Under the pieces are notes generated by a model. The model was not told the origin of the DNA, did not search any database, and saw nothing but the letters and a program-made list of their open reading frames with translations. Below, piece after piece: positions 16,300 through 24,849 of a stretch of 64,000 nt of DNA (positions are counted from its first letter, which is position 1; every line of letters begins with the position of its first letter). The stretch is taken from positions 157,277-221,276 of the forward strand of contig NZ_BOQP01000039.1 of the NCBI RefSeq assembly GCF_018332715.1, in the 5' to 3' direction. This stretch comes from Winogradskya consettensis. Lineage in GTDB: Bacteria > Actinomycetota > Actinomycetes > Mycobacteriales > Micromonosporaceae. Made by a program: the position numbers and the translations under genes.

Positions 16300-17238
16300 G
16301 TGCGTGACATCGCAGTCTTCACCGGCAGTGCCCATCCCGAGCTGGCGGCGGAGATCTGCGAGCACCTCGGCGTGCCGCTGCTGCCGACCAAGACGTCCCG
16401 GTTCGCCAACGACTGCATAGAGGTCCAGCTCCAGGGCAACTGCCGCGAGCGGGACGTCTTCCTGATCCAGCCCCTGGTGCCCCCGGTCCAGGAGAACCTC
16501 GTCGAGCTGCTCTTCATGCTCGACGCGGCGCGCGGGGCGTCGGCGGGGCGGATCACGGTGGTGCTGCCGCATTATGCGTACGCGCGGAGTGACAAGAAGG
16601 ATGCCCCGCGGATCTCCATCGGAGGCCGGTTGGTCGCCGACCTGCTCCAGACCGCCGGAGCGCACCGCATCCTCGCCATGACGCTGCACTCCCCGCAGGT
16701 CCACGGCTTCTTCAGCGTCCCCGTCGACCACCTGCACGCGCTGCGGGAGCTCGCGCACCACTTCCGCGGCTACGACCTGAGCAACACCGTCGTGGTCTCC
16801 CCGGACCTCGGCAACGCCAAGGAGGCGGCCGCTTTCGCCCGGATGCTCGACATCGAGGTCGCAGCGGGCGCCAAGCAGCGTTTCGCCGACGACAAGGTCG
16901 TGATCAGCTCGGTGATCGGTGAGGTGGCGGATCGCGACGTGATCATCCTCGACGACGAGATCGCCAAGGGCAGCACCGTCTTCGAACTGCTCGGCCGGCT
17001 GCGCGAGCGCAACGTACGCAGCATCCGGGTGGCGTGCACGCACGGGCTGTTCGCCTCGCAGGCCGTGCAGCGGCTGTCGGCGGAGAAGGACGTCGAGGAG
17101 ATCGTCTGCACGAATACCGTGCCGATTCCGCAGTCGACCCGCTCCGACAAGCTGACCGTGATCTCGGTGGCGCCCGCGCTGGCCGAAGCCATGCGGCGCA
17201 TTCACAACGGCGAGTCGGTCAGCGCGCTCTTCACCTGA
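16300..17238 (+). CDS. Ribose-phosphate pyrophosphokinase (PRPP synthetase), atypical
   Basis: 312-residue enzyme of the PRPP synthetase family, making PRPP from ribose 5-phosphate and ATP for nucleotide, His and Trp synthesis. VVLPHYAYARSDKKD is the ATP-binding region around the flexible loop, VVVSPDLGNAKEAAAFA follows, and the PRPP loop is DRDVIILDDEIAKGSTV. The usual loop reads DDMIDTGGT, so this copy diverges at Thr-Gly-Gly (Lys-Gly-Ser). It could be the second, specialised PRPP synthetase seen in many actinomycetes or an enzyme with altered specificity. GTG start. Divergent from the ABC ATPase. Confidence 0.82.
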   Translation: MRDIAVFTGSAHPELAAEICEHLGVPLLPTKTSRFANDCIEVQLQGNCRERDVFLIQPLVPPVQENLVELLFMLDAARGASAGRITVVLPHYAYARSDKKDAPRISIGGRLVADLLQTAGAHRILAMTLHSPQVHGFFSVPVDHLHALRELAHHFRGYDLSNTVVVSPDLGNAKEAAAFARMLDIEVAAGAKQRFADDKVVISSVIGEVADRDVIILDDEIAKGSTVFELLGRLRERNVRSIRVACTHGLFASQAVQRLSAEKDVEEIVCTNTVPIPQSTRSDKLTVISVAPALAEAMRRIHNGESVSALFT

Positions 17239-17243
17239 CGCTA

Positions 17244-17274
17244 AGTGACAATCCTTCACCTTTAGGTTGTCACT
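17244..17274 (+). terminator. Hairpin after the PRPP synthetase gene
   Basis: AGTGACAA (17244-17251) pairs with TTGTCACT (17267-17274), with an inner CCT/AGG pairing. It starts 6 bases after the stop codon. There is no T-run, so it may be a weak terminator or a protein-binding palindrome. Confidence 0.5.
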
Positions 17275-17799
17275 CTGGGTTGCTGAGACGGCACGATCGC
17301 CGTCGGTAACTACCGGCAGAGTGCCTGTTCAACGGACATTCGACACCTTTGTTGATGCGCACTCTGCGTTGACAACCCGGGCTCGTTGATGATTACATTC
17401 GGTGTACGCCGGGACGGGTTGTGACCGCCTCGACCGGTGGCCCGGGAGATCGTTGAACGGGGGATCGCGCGGGGCGTAGCAGGCCCGCCGAGCTTCGATC
17501 TGCCGGGACGGCTCGACCTTCGCAGGTGTGTCTTTGGTGGCACACAGTGCTTGTTGTGGCGGCATAAAGCGCCTTCCACCTGCGTCGATTCGATCCCTGG
17601 GCATGTGGCGTTTGTCCATCCCCCGGTCGGGGGAGCGATTAACCTATGTTCAGGTTGATCTCCCCGGGTATGCGGGCAGCGCTGTGCTAATCCGCGCAGA
17701 CCTGTGCGACGCTGGCCGTCGCAAGATCCGAAATTGCTTCGATCCGATCACCGCAGGTCACAGCGCGCGGACCGAGGCCATGAACACATCGGAGGACAC
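17275..17799 (+). promoter_or_regulatory. Long leader region of the roadblock operon
   Basis: No convincing gene in this 525-base stretch. Visible elements: TTGACA at 17369 with TACATT at 17394 (spacer 19) as a possible promoter; CGCAGGTG at 17521-17528 paired with CACCTGCG at 17577-17584, closing a 64-base segment; and AACCT at 17641 paired with AGGTT at 17652 across 6 bases. A GGAGGA at 17791 serves the first roadblock gene. The long leader suggests regulated expression, but no known riboswitch is recognisable. Confidence 0.35.
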
Positions 17800-18174
17800 G
17801 TGGCAAACATCGAGACGTCCCTCAAGGAAGCGATGGCCATCGATGGCGCCATCGGCGTCGCACTGGTCGACTACACCAGCGGACTCACGCTGGGCGTCCT
17901 GGGCGGCGGGGCGACCATGGACATGAACGTGGCCGCGGCGGGTAACACCGACGTGGTCCGCGCCAAGGTGCGCACCCTGGAGATGCTCGGTCTGTCCGAC
18001 TCGATCGAGGACATCCTCATCACGCTGGACACGCAGTACCACCTGATCCGACTGCTCAAATCCACGCGCAGCGGTGACGCGTTCTTCCTCTACCTGGCGC
18101 TCAACAAGAGCCGCGCCAACCTCGGCCTGGCCCGGCACCAGCTGCGCAAGATCGAATCAGACCTCGAGGTATGA
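17800..18174 (+). CDS. Roadblock/LC7-like protein A
   Basis: 124-residue protein. The pattern SLKEAMAIDGAIGVALVDYTSG is the opening helix and first strands of the roadblock/LC7 fold, followed by the long helix NTDVVRAKVRTLEMLGL and the last strands DSIEDILITLDTQYHLIRLL. In bacteria such proteins are dimeric regulators of small GTPases (MglB type) or scaffolds next to sensor kinases. I chose the GTG at 17800 because GGAGG lies 5 bases upstream; the frame stays open to 17704 without a good ribosome site. Its stop overlaps the next start (ATGA). No partner GTPase is encoded here. Confidence 0.65.
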   Translation: MANIETSLKEAMAIDGAIGVALVDYTSGLTLGVLGGGATMDMNVAAAGNTDVVRAKVRTLEMLGLSDSIEDILITLDTQYHLIRLLKSTRSGDAFFLYLALNKSRANLGLARHQLRKIESDLEV

Positions 18175-18605
18175 CGGCCGCAACCCGGAGCATGTCGGAA
18201 ACCGTCACCAACGCGGTGGCGGATTTCCGGGCGCTCGTACCAGACTGCGTAGCCGCGGGCCTCGTCGACATGTCGACCGGCATGATGCTGGCCGTCGACA
18301 CCCTCGACAACTACCCCAGCGAGCTGCTCGACCTGCTCGCCGCTGCCACGTTCGACCTCTTCCAGGGCCGCAACGTGACCATGATCGAGGAGATCTTCAA
18401 GGCCCGGCGCGGTGTCGAAACCGTCCGGCACTACTTCCAGGAGATCGTGGTCAACAGCGACAACCTCGTCCACCTCTTCCTGCGCAGCCAGGCCAACCAG
18501 GACTTCGTCGCCGTGATCGTGTGCCGCCGCGACACCAAGGTGGGCATGGTCTTCGCCCAGGCCAGAATCGTGATGAAGCAGCTGGAAGCCGGCTTCGCCA
18601 GCTGA
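18171..18605 (+). CDS. Roadblock/LC7-like protein B
   Basis: 144-residue protein. VPDCVAAGLVDMSTGMMLAVD matches the strand-turn-strand start of the roadblock fold, with a following helix (LLDLLAAATFDLFQG) and a C-terminal helix VFAQARIVMKQLEAGF. The last strands (DNLVHLFLRSQANQDFVAVIV) are those at the dimer interface in the family. ATGA coupling to protein A implies equal production. An internal ATG (MSETVTNAV) could be the start. Role inferred only from fold and neighbours. Confidence 0.65.
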   Translation: MTAATRSMSETVTNAVADFRALVPDCVAAGLVDMSTGMMLAVDTLDNYPSELLDLLAAATFDLFQGRNVTMIEEIFKARRGVETVRHYFQEIVVNSDNLVHLFLRSQANQDFVAVIVCRRDTKVGMVFAQARIVMKQLEAGFAS

Positions 18606-18622
18606 CCCGCAGGAGGCTTCAC

Positions 18623-20437
18623 ATGAGTTTGGACGAAGCACTGCGAATACCCGGCGCGTACGCGGTGGCCCTCATCACCGCCGACGAGCCGGCCCTCACC
18701 TGGTGGGGCCGATCCCCCACCGACCGGGAAGCCCAGGCCGCCTCCCAGGTCGGCCGGGCCGCCGCCGACCTGGTCCGCCTCAGCTCGGTCAACGTCCTCA
18801 CCGACACCCTCGACGACGTCCTGGTCACCAGCGCCCAGGCCTTCCACGTCCTCCGCCTCATCCCCACCCCCAACGGCCAGGACCGCGTCGCCCACCTTAT
18901 GCTCCGCCGAGCAGGCGCCAACCTGGCCATGGCCCGCCACGACTTCCGGCGCCTGACCTCGGCTTATGCCACGGAGACTGCCCCGGCATCTGCCGCGGGC
19001 GAGTCGCCGGCTGTGGGTGAAGCGCTTACGGTGGTCGGTGGACCGGCTGTGGGGGAGTCGTATGCGGAGGGCGCTGCGCCTATGGCGGACGTTGCGCCTG
19101 CGGTGGAGGAGGCGTCTGCGGTAAGCACTGCGCCTGCTGCGGAAGTTGCGCCTGCGGTGAGCATTGCGCCTGTGACTGGAATTACGCGGGCGGAGGCGCC
19201 TGCGGTGGAAGTTGCGCCTGTTGTGGAGGAGGCGTCTGCGGATGTCTCACGCGCGGAGATAGGGGCGCACGCCGCGGCGGAAACGCAGGCGGAAGCACGT
19301 GCGGTGAATGGCGTGCCTGCGGTGGGTGTCGCCCACGAAACGGCCGCTGTTCCGGACGAGCTGATGATGCAGGATGCATCATCAGGTGGGGAAGCGGACA
19401 ATGAGGTCGTCATAGGGCGTGCGACCGAGCCGGCTTTGTCGACCGAGCCGAAGGGTGCGGCGGAGGCTCGGGCTGCGGAGGCTGAAGAGCCTGCCGAGCC
19501 GGAGTTGTTCGCGGGGCTCGAGACTTTGGTCGCGCGTGGGTCCTCGGCCGGGCCTGAGGCTGTCAACGGGATGCCGGTAGCGGACGTGGAGGCGTTGCCG
19601 GTTTTCTCGAGGGCTCTGGAAGGCGAACCGGAGATCTTCCGGGATGCGGTCGCCGAGTTCACGGCGGCATCCGAGCCTGACCTCGCGCCCAAGGTCGAGC
19701 CTGACCTCGCGCCCAAGGCCGAGCCTGACCTCGCGCCCAAGGTCGAGCCTGACCTCGCGCCCAAGGTCGAGCCTGACCTCGCGGCGGAGGTCGAGCCGGA
19801 CCTCGCGCTCAAGGCCGAGCCGGACCTCGCGCTCAAGGCCGAGCCGGGTCTGGCATCCAAGGCCGGGCTGGACGTCGCGGCCGAGGTCGAGCCGGGTCTG
19901 GCAGAAGAGTCCGAGTCAGGCCTCGCGACCGAGGTCGAGCCGGAGATGGCGCTCAAGGTCGAGCCGGACGTCGCGGCCGAGGTCGAGCCGGATGTAGCAC
20001 CGGAGGCTGGGCCTGGGGCTGCAGCGCAGGCCGGGGCTGAGAGCGTGGCTGAAGACTGGTCCGAGGTTGAGGCGGAGGCGGAGCTCAGCGACTTCGAGGA
20101 GGAGCCTGGGGCCATTGCTGAGCTGGAGGCGCTGGACGTACCGGATTTCGGTGATGAAACGCACGATGGGGCTGGTCGTGAACCGGCGGTCGATGCGGGC
20201 GAGTATGAAGATGATCGTGGTTCAGGGCTCGACGAGGCGTCCGATCCGGAGCAGGATTCGCTGGTGGAGACGGAGAAGCCGATTCTTCCTCGGCGGTCGC
20301 CGGGGACGGAGAATCTGCCGGCGGCTGCAGTGACGGCCAAGGCTTCGCCGGCGGCTTGGCTGGATCTGCTCGGTCAGCCGTATTTTAACGATGAGACGGT
20401 GTTGGAGCGCGTTCTCGGCTCGCTCAAGCGCCTGTAA
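18623..20437 (+). CDS. Roadblock-like protein C with long acidic repeat tail
   Basis: 604 residues. The first 115 form a third roadblock-like domain (GAYAVALITADEPALTWWG, then VAHLMLRRAGANLAMARHDF, similar to protein A's ANLGLARHQL end). Residues 120-590 are low-complexity, Ala/Glu/Pro/Val-rich and presumably disordered, including about 15 octapeptide repeats based on EPDLAPKV. A short conserved-looking end, PAAWLDLLGQPYFNDETVLERVLGSLKRL in summary WLDLLGQPYFNDETVLERVL, may be a binding helix. AGGAGG precedes the ATG. The build suggests a tether: a dimerising head, a long charged spacer and a terminal motif. Confidence 0.65.
   Translation: MSLDEALRIPGAYAVALITADEPALTWWGRSPTDREAQAASQVGRAAADLVRLSSVNVLTDTLDDVLVTSAQAFHVLRLIPTPNGQDRVAHLMLRRAGANLAMARHDFRRLTSAYATETAPASAAGESPAVGEALTVVGGPAVGESYAEGAAPMADVAPAVEEASAVSTAPAAEVAPAVSIAPVTGITRAEAPAVEVAPVVEEASADVSRAEIGAHAAAETQAEARAVNGVPAVGVAHETAAVPDELMMQDASSGGEADNEVVIGRATEPALSTEPKGAAEARAAEAEEPAEPELFAGLETLVARGSSAGPEAVNGMPVADVEALPVFSRALEGEPEIFRDAVAEFTAASEPDLAPKVEPDLAPKAEPDLAPKVEPDLAPKVEPDLAAEVEPDLALKAEPDLALKAEPGLASKAGLDVAAEVEPGLAEESESGLATEVEPEMALKVEPDVAAEVEPDVAPEAGPGAAAQAGAESVAEDWSEVEAEAELSDFEEEPGAIAELEALDVPDFGDETHDGAGREPAVDAGEYEDDRGSGLDEASDPEQDSLVETEKPILPRRSPGTENLPAAAVTAKASPAAWLDLLGQPYFNDETVLERVLGSLKRL
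19673..20032 (+). repeat. 24-base coding repeat (octapeptide EPDLAPKV), about 15 units
   Basis: The unit GAGCCTGACCTCGCGCCCAA plus GGTC encodes EPDLAPKV. The first four or five copies are almost identical in DNA; later ones drift to EPDLALKA, EPGLASKA and EPDVAAEV. The gradient suggests ongoing expansion at the 5' side. Alternating Glu and Lys gives a zwitterionic spacer. Confidence 0.9.
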
Positions 20438-20476
20438 GACCCCCCGATTGTCAGACGCGCGAGAAGAGACCCACCG

Positions 20477-20902
20477 GTGCAGAGCACGACCAGCGATCAG
20501 CAGTACAACGCCGTCCGCGCGGAGCTTGCCGCGCTTCGGCATCAGGTGACCGGCGTGCAGGGGTGTGTCATCGCCGGCGTTGATGGGCTGCTGATTCTTC
20601 ATGACACGATGTCCAACACCGAGCCGCACGACCTGGCCGCGCTGGCGGCGGGGGCGCACGGCATCAGCCGTACCTGTGGCAGTGCCCTGAACCAGGGTGG
20701 TTTCCATGAGTGCACCATCCATAACCACCAGGGTTATCTGGTGGTCTACGCGGTGGGTGAGTTGGCCCTGCTCGCGGTGCTCGGCGACGAGAAGATGAAC
20801 GTCGCGCGGCTGCACCTCGAGGCCCGCTCGGTGACCGCGCGCCTGGCCGCCCTGCTGGAGATCAAGACGGTTCAGCAGGCGCACCCGTTCGATCAGCGCT
20901 GA
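20477..20902 (+). CDS. Roadblock/LC7 domain protein D (MglB-like)
   Basis: 141 residues, the clearest roadblock/LC7 member of the cluster: ELAALRHQVTGVQGCVIAG then VDGLLILHDTM, GGFHECTIHNHQGYLVVYAVG, and LALLAVLGDEKMNVARLHLEAR. This layout matches the CvnB-type proteins found next to sensor kinases and small GTPases in actinobacterial conservons, but here neither a DUF742 protein nor a GTPase follows. GTG start at 20477, 39 bases after gene C. The 3' end overlaps the convergent SDR gene by 10 bases. Confidence 0.82.
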   Translation: MQSTTSDQQYNAVRAELAALRHQVTGVQGCVIAGVDGLLILHDTMSNTEPHDLAALAAGAHGISRTCGSALNQGGFHECTIHNHQGYLVVYAVGELALLAVLGDEKMNVARLHLEARSVTARLAALLEIKTVQQAHPFDQR

Positions 20903-21729
20903 GCGGGGAAATCGGTCGACAGCGTCAACTCTTCCCAGGCGAGGAGGTCGGCGTCGACGGCCGCGCGGCCCGCTCGGACCAGGCGCAGGGCGTCGGAGCC
21001 GAGGACGAGGTGGCGCGGCGGTTCGGGTGCGTCGATGACCTCGAGGACGGCGGTTGCGGCGTGGGCGGGATCGCCCAGTTGGCGGCCGCTGGCCTCGTGG
21101 CGGGCGTCGCGGATCGGGTCGAAGAGGGCGTCGTAGTCGGGGATGGATCTTGGGGCCCGGGTCATGGAGCGGCCGGCCCAGTCGGTGCGGAACGAGCCGG
21201 GTTCCACCGCTGTGACGTGGATGCCGAAGGGCGCGACCTCTTTGCCGACGGCTTCCAGGATGCCTTCGAGCGCGTACTTGCTGCCGCAGTAGGCCGCGAC
21301 ACCCGCGAAGCCGGCCAGTCCGCCCATCGAGGTGACGGCGAGGATGTGGCCGCGGCGGCGTTCGCGCATGAAGGGCAGCACGGCCTGGACCGTTGCCGCC
21401 GCGCCGAAGACGTTCACGTCGAACTGGGCGCGCAGGGCGGCCAGCGGCGTCTCCTCGAACGTTCCCTCCAGGCCGTAGCCGGCGTTGGCGATGAGTACGT
21501 CCACCGCGCCGACGGTCCGCTCGACGTCCGCCACGACGGCGAAGACCGCGCGCTCGTCGGTGACGTCGAGGACCCGGGCGTGGGCGCGGTGCGGGTCGAG
21601 GGCGGTGAAGGCCGTGGCGTCGGCGTCCTTGCGGACGGTGCCGACGACGGTGTGGCCCGCCTGCAGGGCGGCGACCGCGAAGGCGCGGCCCAGGCCGGTG
21701 CTGACGCCGGTGATCAGGAAAGTCTTCAT
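20893..21729 (-). CDS. SDR family oxidoreductase
   Basis: 278-residue classical short-chain dehydrogenase. TGVSTGLGRAFA is the NAD(P) loop, LIANAGYG the NAG motif, and TSMGGLAGFAGVAAYCGSKYA holds the Ser and Tyr-xxx-Lys of the active site (shown in part: AAYCGSKYALEG). The C-terminal region fits the larger retinol-dehydrogenase-like subgroup. It is divergent from the XRE regulator at 21815, an arrangement repeated at 57.7-59.4 kb. Substrate unknown. Confidence 0.88.
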   Translation of the reverse strand: MKTFLITGVSTGLGRAFAVAALQAGHTVVGTVRKDADATAFTALDPHRAHARVLDVTDERAVFAVVADVERTVGAVDVLIANAGYGLEGTFEETPLAALRAQFDVNVFGAAATVQAVLPFMRERRRGHILAVTSMGGLAGFAGVAAYCGSKYALEGILEAVGKEVAPFGIHVTAVEPGSFRTDWAGRSMTRAPRSIPDYDALFDPIRDARHEASGRQLGDPAHAATAVLEVIDAPEPPRHLVLGSDALRLVRAGRAAVDADLLAWEELTLSTDFPAQR

Positions 21730-21814
21730 GCGGCAAGCTTGTGCGCGGGTGGCGACCGCAACCAGGACATGTCGTACCCAGGCTCCGCGCGGTAAAGGGC
21801 CTTAGCCTCGGGTG

Positions 21815-22639
21815 ATGACCGGCAACAACCTCGGCGAGTTCCTGCGCGCGCACCGTGGCAGGCTGCGGCCCGGCGACGTGGGTCTGCCGTCGTACGGCAC
21901 GCGCCGGGTGGCAGGTCTGCGCCGTGAGGAGGTCGCCGCGCTCGCGGGCATGAACGGTGACTACTACGCCCGGCTGGAGCAGGGCCGCGAGCACAGTCCG
22001 TCGGCGCAGATCCTCGAGGCGATCAGTGCCGCCCTCCGGCTGGACGGCCCGGCCCGCGAGCACCTGTACCGGCTGGCGGGAACGGTGCCGGATGCCCGGC
22101 GTACGCCGAAGGAGGCGGTGAGTGCGCCGTTGCAGCAGCTGCTGGACGCGTACACCACTGTGCCGGCTTTTGTCCTGAACCCCGCGAAAGACTTCGTGGC
22201 GGCAAACGCCCTGGCCGAGGCGTTGTTCTGCCCGTTCGAGACGGTGGACAACCTGGCCCGCATGACGTTTCTCGACCCGGCGGCCAAGCACTTCTTCGTC
22301 CACTGGGAGACGTTCGCCGAGTCGATCGTGGCCGGGCTGCGGCACGCCACCGGCATCGACCCCGCGTACGCCCGGCTGAGCGAGGTCGTGCGCTCGCTGA
22401 ACGAGCAGAGCGAAGCCTTCGAGACGCTCTGGTCGTCGCACACCGTCTACGGCAAGACCCAGGACACCACGGAGTTCGATCATCCCGAGGCGGGGCGGCT
22501 CGCCCTGATCTCGCAGTCCTTCGACGTGCGAGCAGCCCCGGGTCAGCTCATGGTCATCTATCAGCCGGAACCGGGGGACTGCTCAGGCGCGGGGCGGCTG
22601 CGGGCCGCACAGGGTCCTGATCGCGGCGAGCAGCGTTGA
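21815..22639 (+). CDS. XRE family regulator with MmyB-like ligand-binding domain
   Basis: 274 residues. Residues 5-70 hold an XRE helix-turn-helix (LRREEVAALAGMNGDYYARL, then EQGREHSPSAQILEAI). Residues 105-265 are the MmyB-like PAS-type domain, with PAFVLNPAKDFVAANALAEAL and a later FVHWETFAESIVAGLR. Such regulators commonly control a divergent SDR gene, as here. A GTG at 21812 directly precedes the ATG. The last 57 bases overlap the convergent histidine kinase gene. Confidence 0.85.
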   Translation: MTGNNLGEFLRAHRGRLRPGDVGLPSYGTRRVAGLRREEVAALAGMNGDYYARLEQGREHSPSAQILEAISAALRLDGPAREHLYRLAGTVPDARRTPKEAVSAPLQQLLDAYTTVPAFVLNPAKDFVAANALAEALFCPFETVDNLARMTFLDPAAKHFFVHWETFAESIVAGLRHATGIDPAYARLSEVVRSLNEQSEAFETLWSSHTVYGKTQDTTEFDHPEAGRLALISQSFDVRAAPGQLMVIYQPEPGDCSGAGRLRAAQGPDRGEQR

Positions 22640-24649
22640 GCGGGTGAACGGCTTCTCGACCAGCATGCTGTTGGCGTCCAGGTGCAGCTGCGGGCCGAGC
22701 GACGCGGCCGTGTAGCCGGACATGTAGAGCACCGGCAGGTCCGGGTGGTGGGTGCGCAGCGCGCCGGCGAGCTCCGGGCCGGTCATCGTCGGCATGACCA
22801 CGTCGGTGATCAGCAGGTCCGGGTGGGCACCGGCGGCGACCTGGGTGACCGCCGTCAGCGCGTCCGTGGCGACCGTGATCTCGTAGCCGGCCGGCTCGAT
22901 CAGACGCTGCACCAGCTTGGCGACCTCGGGCTGGTCCTCGACGATCAGGACTCGGCCGATCACCTGCGGGGTGGTCTGGCGATCGATCGCCGGCGCGGTG
23001 CGCTCCTCCGCCGCGGGCAGGTAGAGGTGGACCGTCGTGCCCATCCGGGGCGCCGACTCCAGCACGATGTGACCGCCGAATCCCTGCACGATGCCCGCCG
23101 TGGTCGCGAGGCCCAGGCCGGACGCGGTGGGCCGGGTGGTGAAGAACGGTTCCAGGGCGCGGCGGCGGGTCTCGTCGGTCATGCCCGTGCCGGTGTCCTG
23201 GATGACCATGTGCACGATCCGGCCCGCGGGCGCGTTCTCGGCCAGCTGGCCGGGTTCGACGACCTCGTTGGTGGCGGCGACCCGCAGCATGCCGCCGTGC
23301 AGCATGGCGTCGCGCGCGTTCGCCGCGAGGTTGACGAGTGCCTGTTCGAGCGGGCCGCGCTCACCGCGTACCGGCCAGATGTCGGGGCTGAAGGCCAGAT
23401 CGAGGCCGATCCGCTCACCCAGGGTGCGGGAGAACAGGCTCTGCACGTCGGTGAGCAGGTCCGGGATCGGGATGATCTCCGGCCGATTTCCCTCGGTACG
23501 CCCGAACGCCAGCAACTGGTGCGTCAGCGTCCGCCCGGTCCCCACGGCATCCAGGATGTCCTTCGCCATCTGGTGCTGCGGCGTGCCCTCGGCGGTCGTC
23601 GTCGCGATCATGTCGGCGGAACCGGCCACGACGGTCATCAGGTTGTTGAAGTCGTGCGAGATGCCACCGATCAGCTGGCCCATGCTGTCGAGCCGGCGCA
23701 GATGGTCGAGCTGGCGCTTGAGCCCCTTGGCGTCGATGTGGTCGGTGGTGTCGGTGACCATGCAGAGCACGCCCATGTAGCGGCCGTTCTCGTCCTCCAG
23801 CGGCATCATGCTCATCCGTACGCTGCGGTGCGACCCGTCCGCGCGCAGCAACCGGGTCGCGCCGACGGTCGACCGGCCGGCCTTGCACTCGGCGAGGCGG
23901 CGGGTCAGCTCGGCCTGGCCGTGGTCGTCGAGGAAGCCGCGCAGCGAGACGTTGATCAGCTGGTGGCGCGGCATGCCGAGGACGACACCGATGGGCTCGT
24001 TCGCATACGTCGCGCGGCCCTCGTTGTCGAGCTGCAGCACGCCCTCGGGGATGGTTTCCAGGACCCGGCGGTACCGTTCCTCGCTGGCGCGCAGCCGCTC
24101 GATCGCCCGCGCGGACGATACCGCGAGCGACAACTCGCCGGCGATGTCGCGGGCCAGCTCCACCTCGGCCTCGGTGTAGATCGACTCCGGGGTCGAGCGG
24201 GTCAGGATCAGATAGCCCATGTACGTGTTGTCCACGATGATCGGGCAGAGCACCGCCGCGTGCACCACCGGCAGCTGACCACCCGGATCCAGGTACGCCG
24301 AGTGCCGCGGCCGGGGCAGCCCGGTGACCGGCTCACCCTCGTCACCGGAGAGCACCACGGGACGGCGGCTCGCGGCGAGGCTCGTGGAGAAGTCGTCATC
24401 CGGCTGCTCGCCACTGCGGTCGAGCAGGCGTGCGTACGGCACCGCGAGCTCGTCGTCGGCATGCAGGTAGGTGATCGGCTCGTAACGGCCGTCGTCGCCC
24501 AGCAGCTGCACCCCGGCGCCGTCACCGATCATGTCGGCGGCGGCGCGGGCGGCTGTGGCGCGGACCTGCCCGGCGTCCTCGGCGGCCCGGCTCAGTGCCA
24601 GTGCCAGATCTGCCAGCGCGTACCGGAGCGGATAAGCCATGACACCCAT
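22583..24649 (-). CDS. Hybrid sensor histidine kinase, GAF-PAS-HisKA-HATPase-REC
   Basis: 688-residue cytosolic hybrid kinase without membrane segments. Order: GAF-like domain (residues 20-180), PAS (190-310, ERYRRVLETIPEGVLQLD), HisKA with His332 in GGISHDFNNLM, HATPase (N-box NLAANARDAM at 440, G2 box GLGLATTAGIVQ at 511), then a receiver domain with phosphoacceptor Asp616 in DLLITDVVMPTMTGPEL and Lys in VEKPF. The HDFNNL histidine box is that of the FixL/HPK4 class. The output domain is the receiver itself, so a partner regulator is needed. Starts at 24649 or 24640 are both ATG. Confidence 0.9.
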   Translation of the reverse strand: MGVMAYPLRYALADLALALSRAAEDAGQVRATAARAAADMIGDGAGVQLLGDDGRYEPITYLHADDELAVPYARLLDRSGEQPDDDFSTSLAASRRPVVLSGDEGEPVTGLPRPRHSAYLDPGGQLPVVHAAVLCPIIVDNTYMGYLILTRSTPESIYTEAEVELARDIAGELSLAVSSARAIERLRASEERYRRVLETIPEGVLQLDNEGRATYANEPIGVVLGMPRHQLINVSLRGFLDDHGQAELTRRLAECKAGRSTVGATRLLRADGSHRSVRMSMMPLEDENGRYMGVLCMVTDTTDHIDAKGLKRQLDHLRRLDSMGQLIGGISHDFNNLMTVVAGSADMIATTTAEGTPQHQMAKDILDAVGTGRTLTHQLLAFGRTEGNRPEIIPIPDLLTDVQSLFSRTLGERIGLDLAFSPDIWPVRGERGPLEQALVNLAANARDAMLHGGMLRVAATNEVVEPGQLAENAPAGRIVHMVIQDTGTGMTDETRRRALEPFFTTRPTASGLGLATTAGIVQGFGGHIVLESAPRMGTTVHLYLPAAEERTAPAIDRQTTPQVIGRVLIVEDQPEVAKLVQRLIEPAGYEITVATDALTAVTQVAAGAHPDLLITDVVMPTMTGPELAGALRTHHPDLPVLYMSGYTAASLGPQLHLDANSMLVEKPFTRSTLLAAIRTLCGPQPPRA

Positions 24650-24849
24650 GTGGCAACTATCGGCTGAATGGCCACGCGGTGCGGGCGGTTCAGGAGGAAT
24701 GCAACCGACCGGACGAGGTCGGTCCCACCAGTCTCATGCGCAACGAGGCAGCCCTGCCCCGGTGACGGCGGCCTCCGGGGGTCTCCGCCTGCCGCCAACT
24801 CAGGCGCCGCGGGTTGCGTCGCGAAACCGGCGGACATAAGGATTTCTCG

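Noticed and set aside
17704..17799. Upstream extension of roadblock protein A
   Set aside because: No ribosome site, Arg-rich sequence without pattern; GGAGGA and GTG at 17800 give a normal roadblock start.
22682..24667. 661-residue plus-strand open frame
   Set aside because: Exactly antisense to the hybrid kinase, with Arg/Gly/His-rich repetitive composition and no motif; the kinase strand has all its family motifs.
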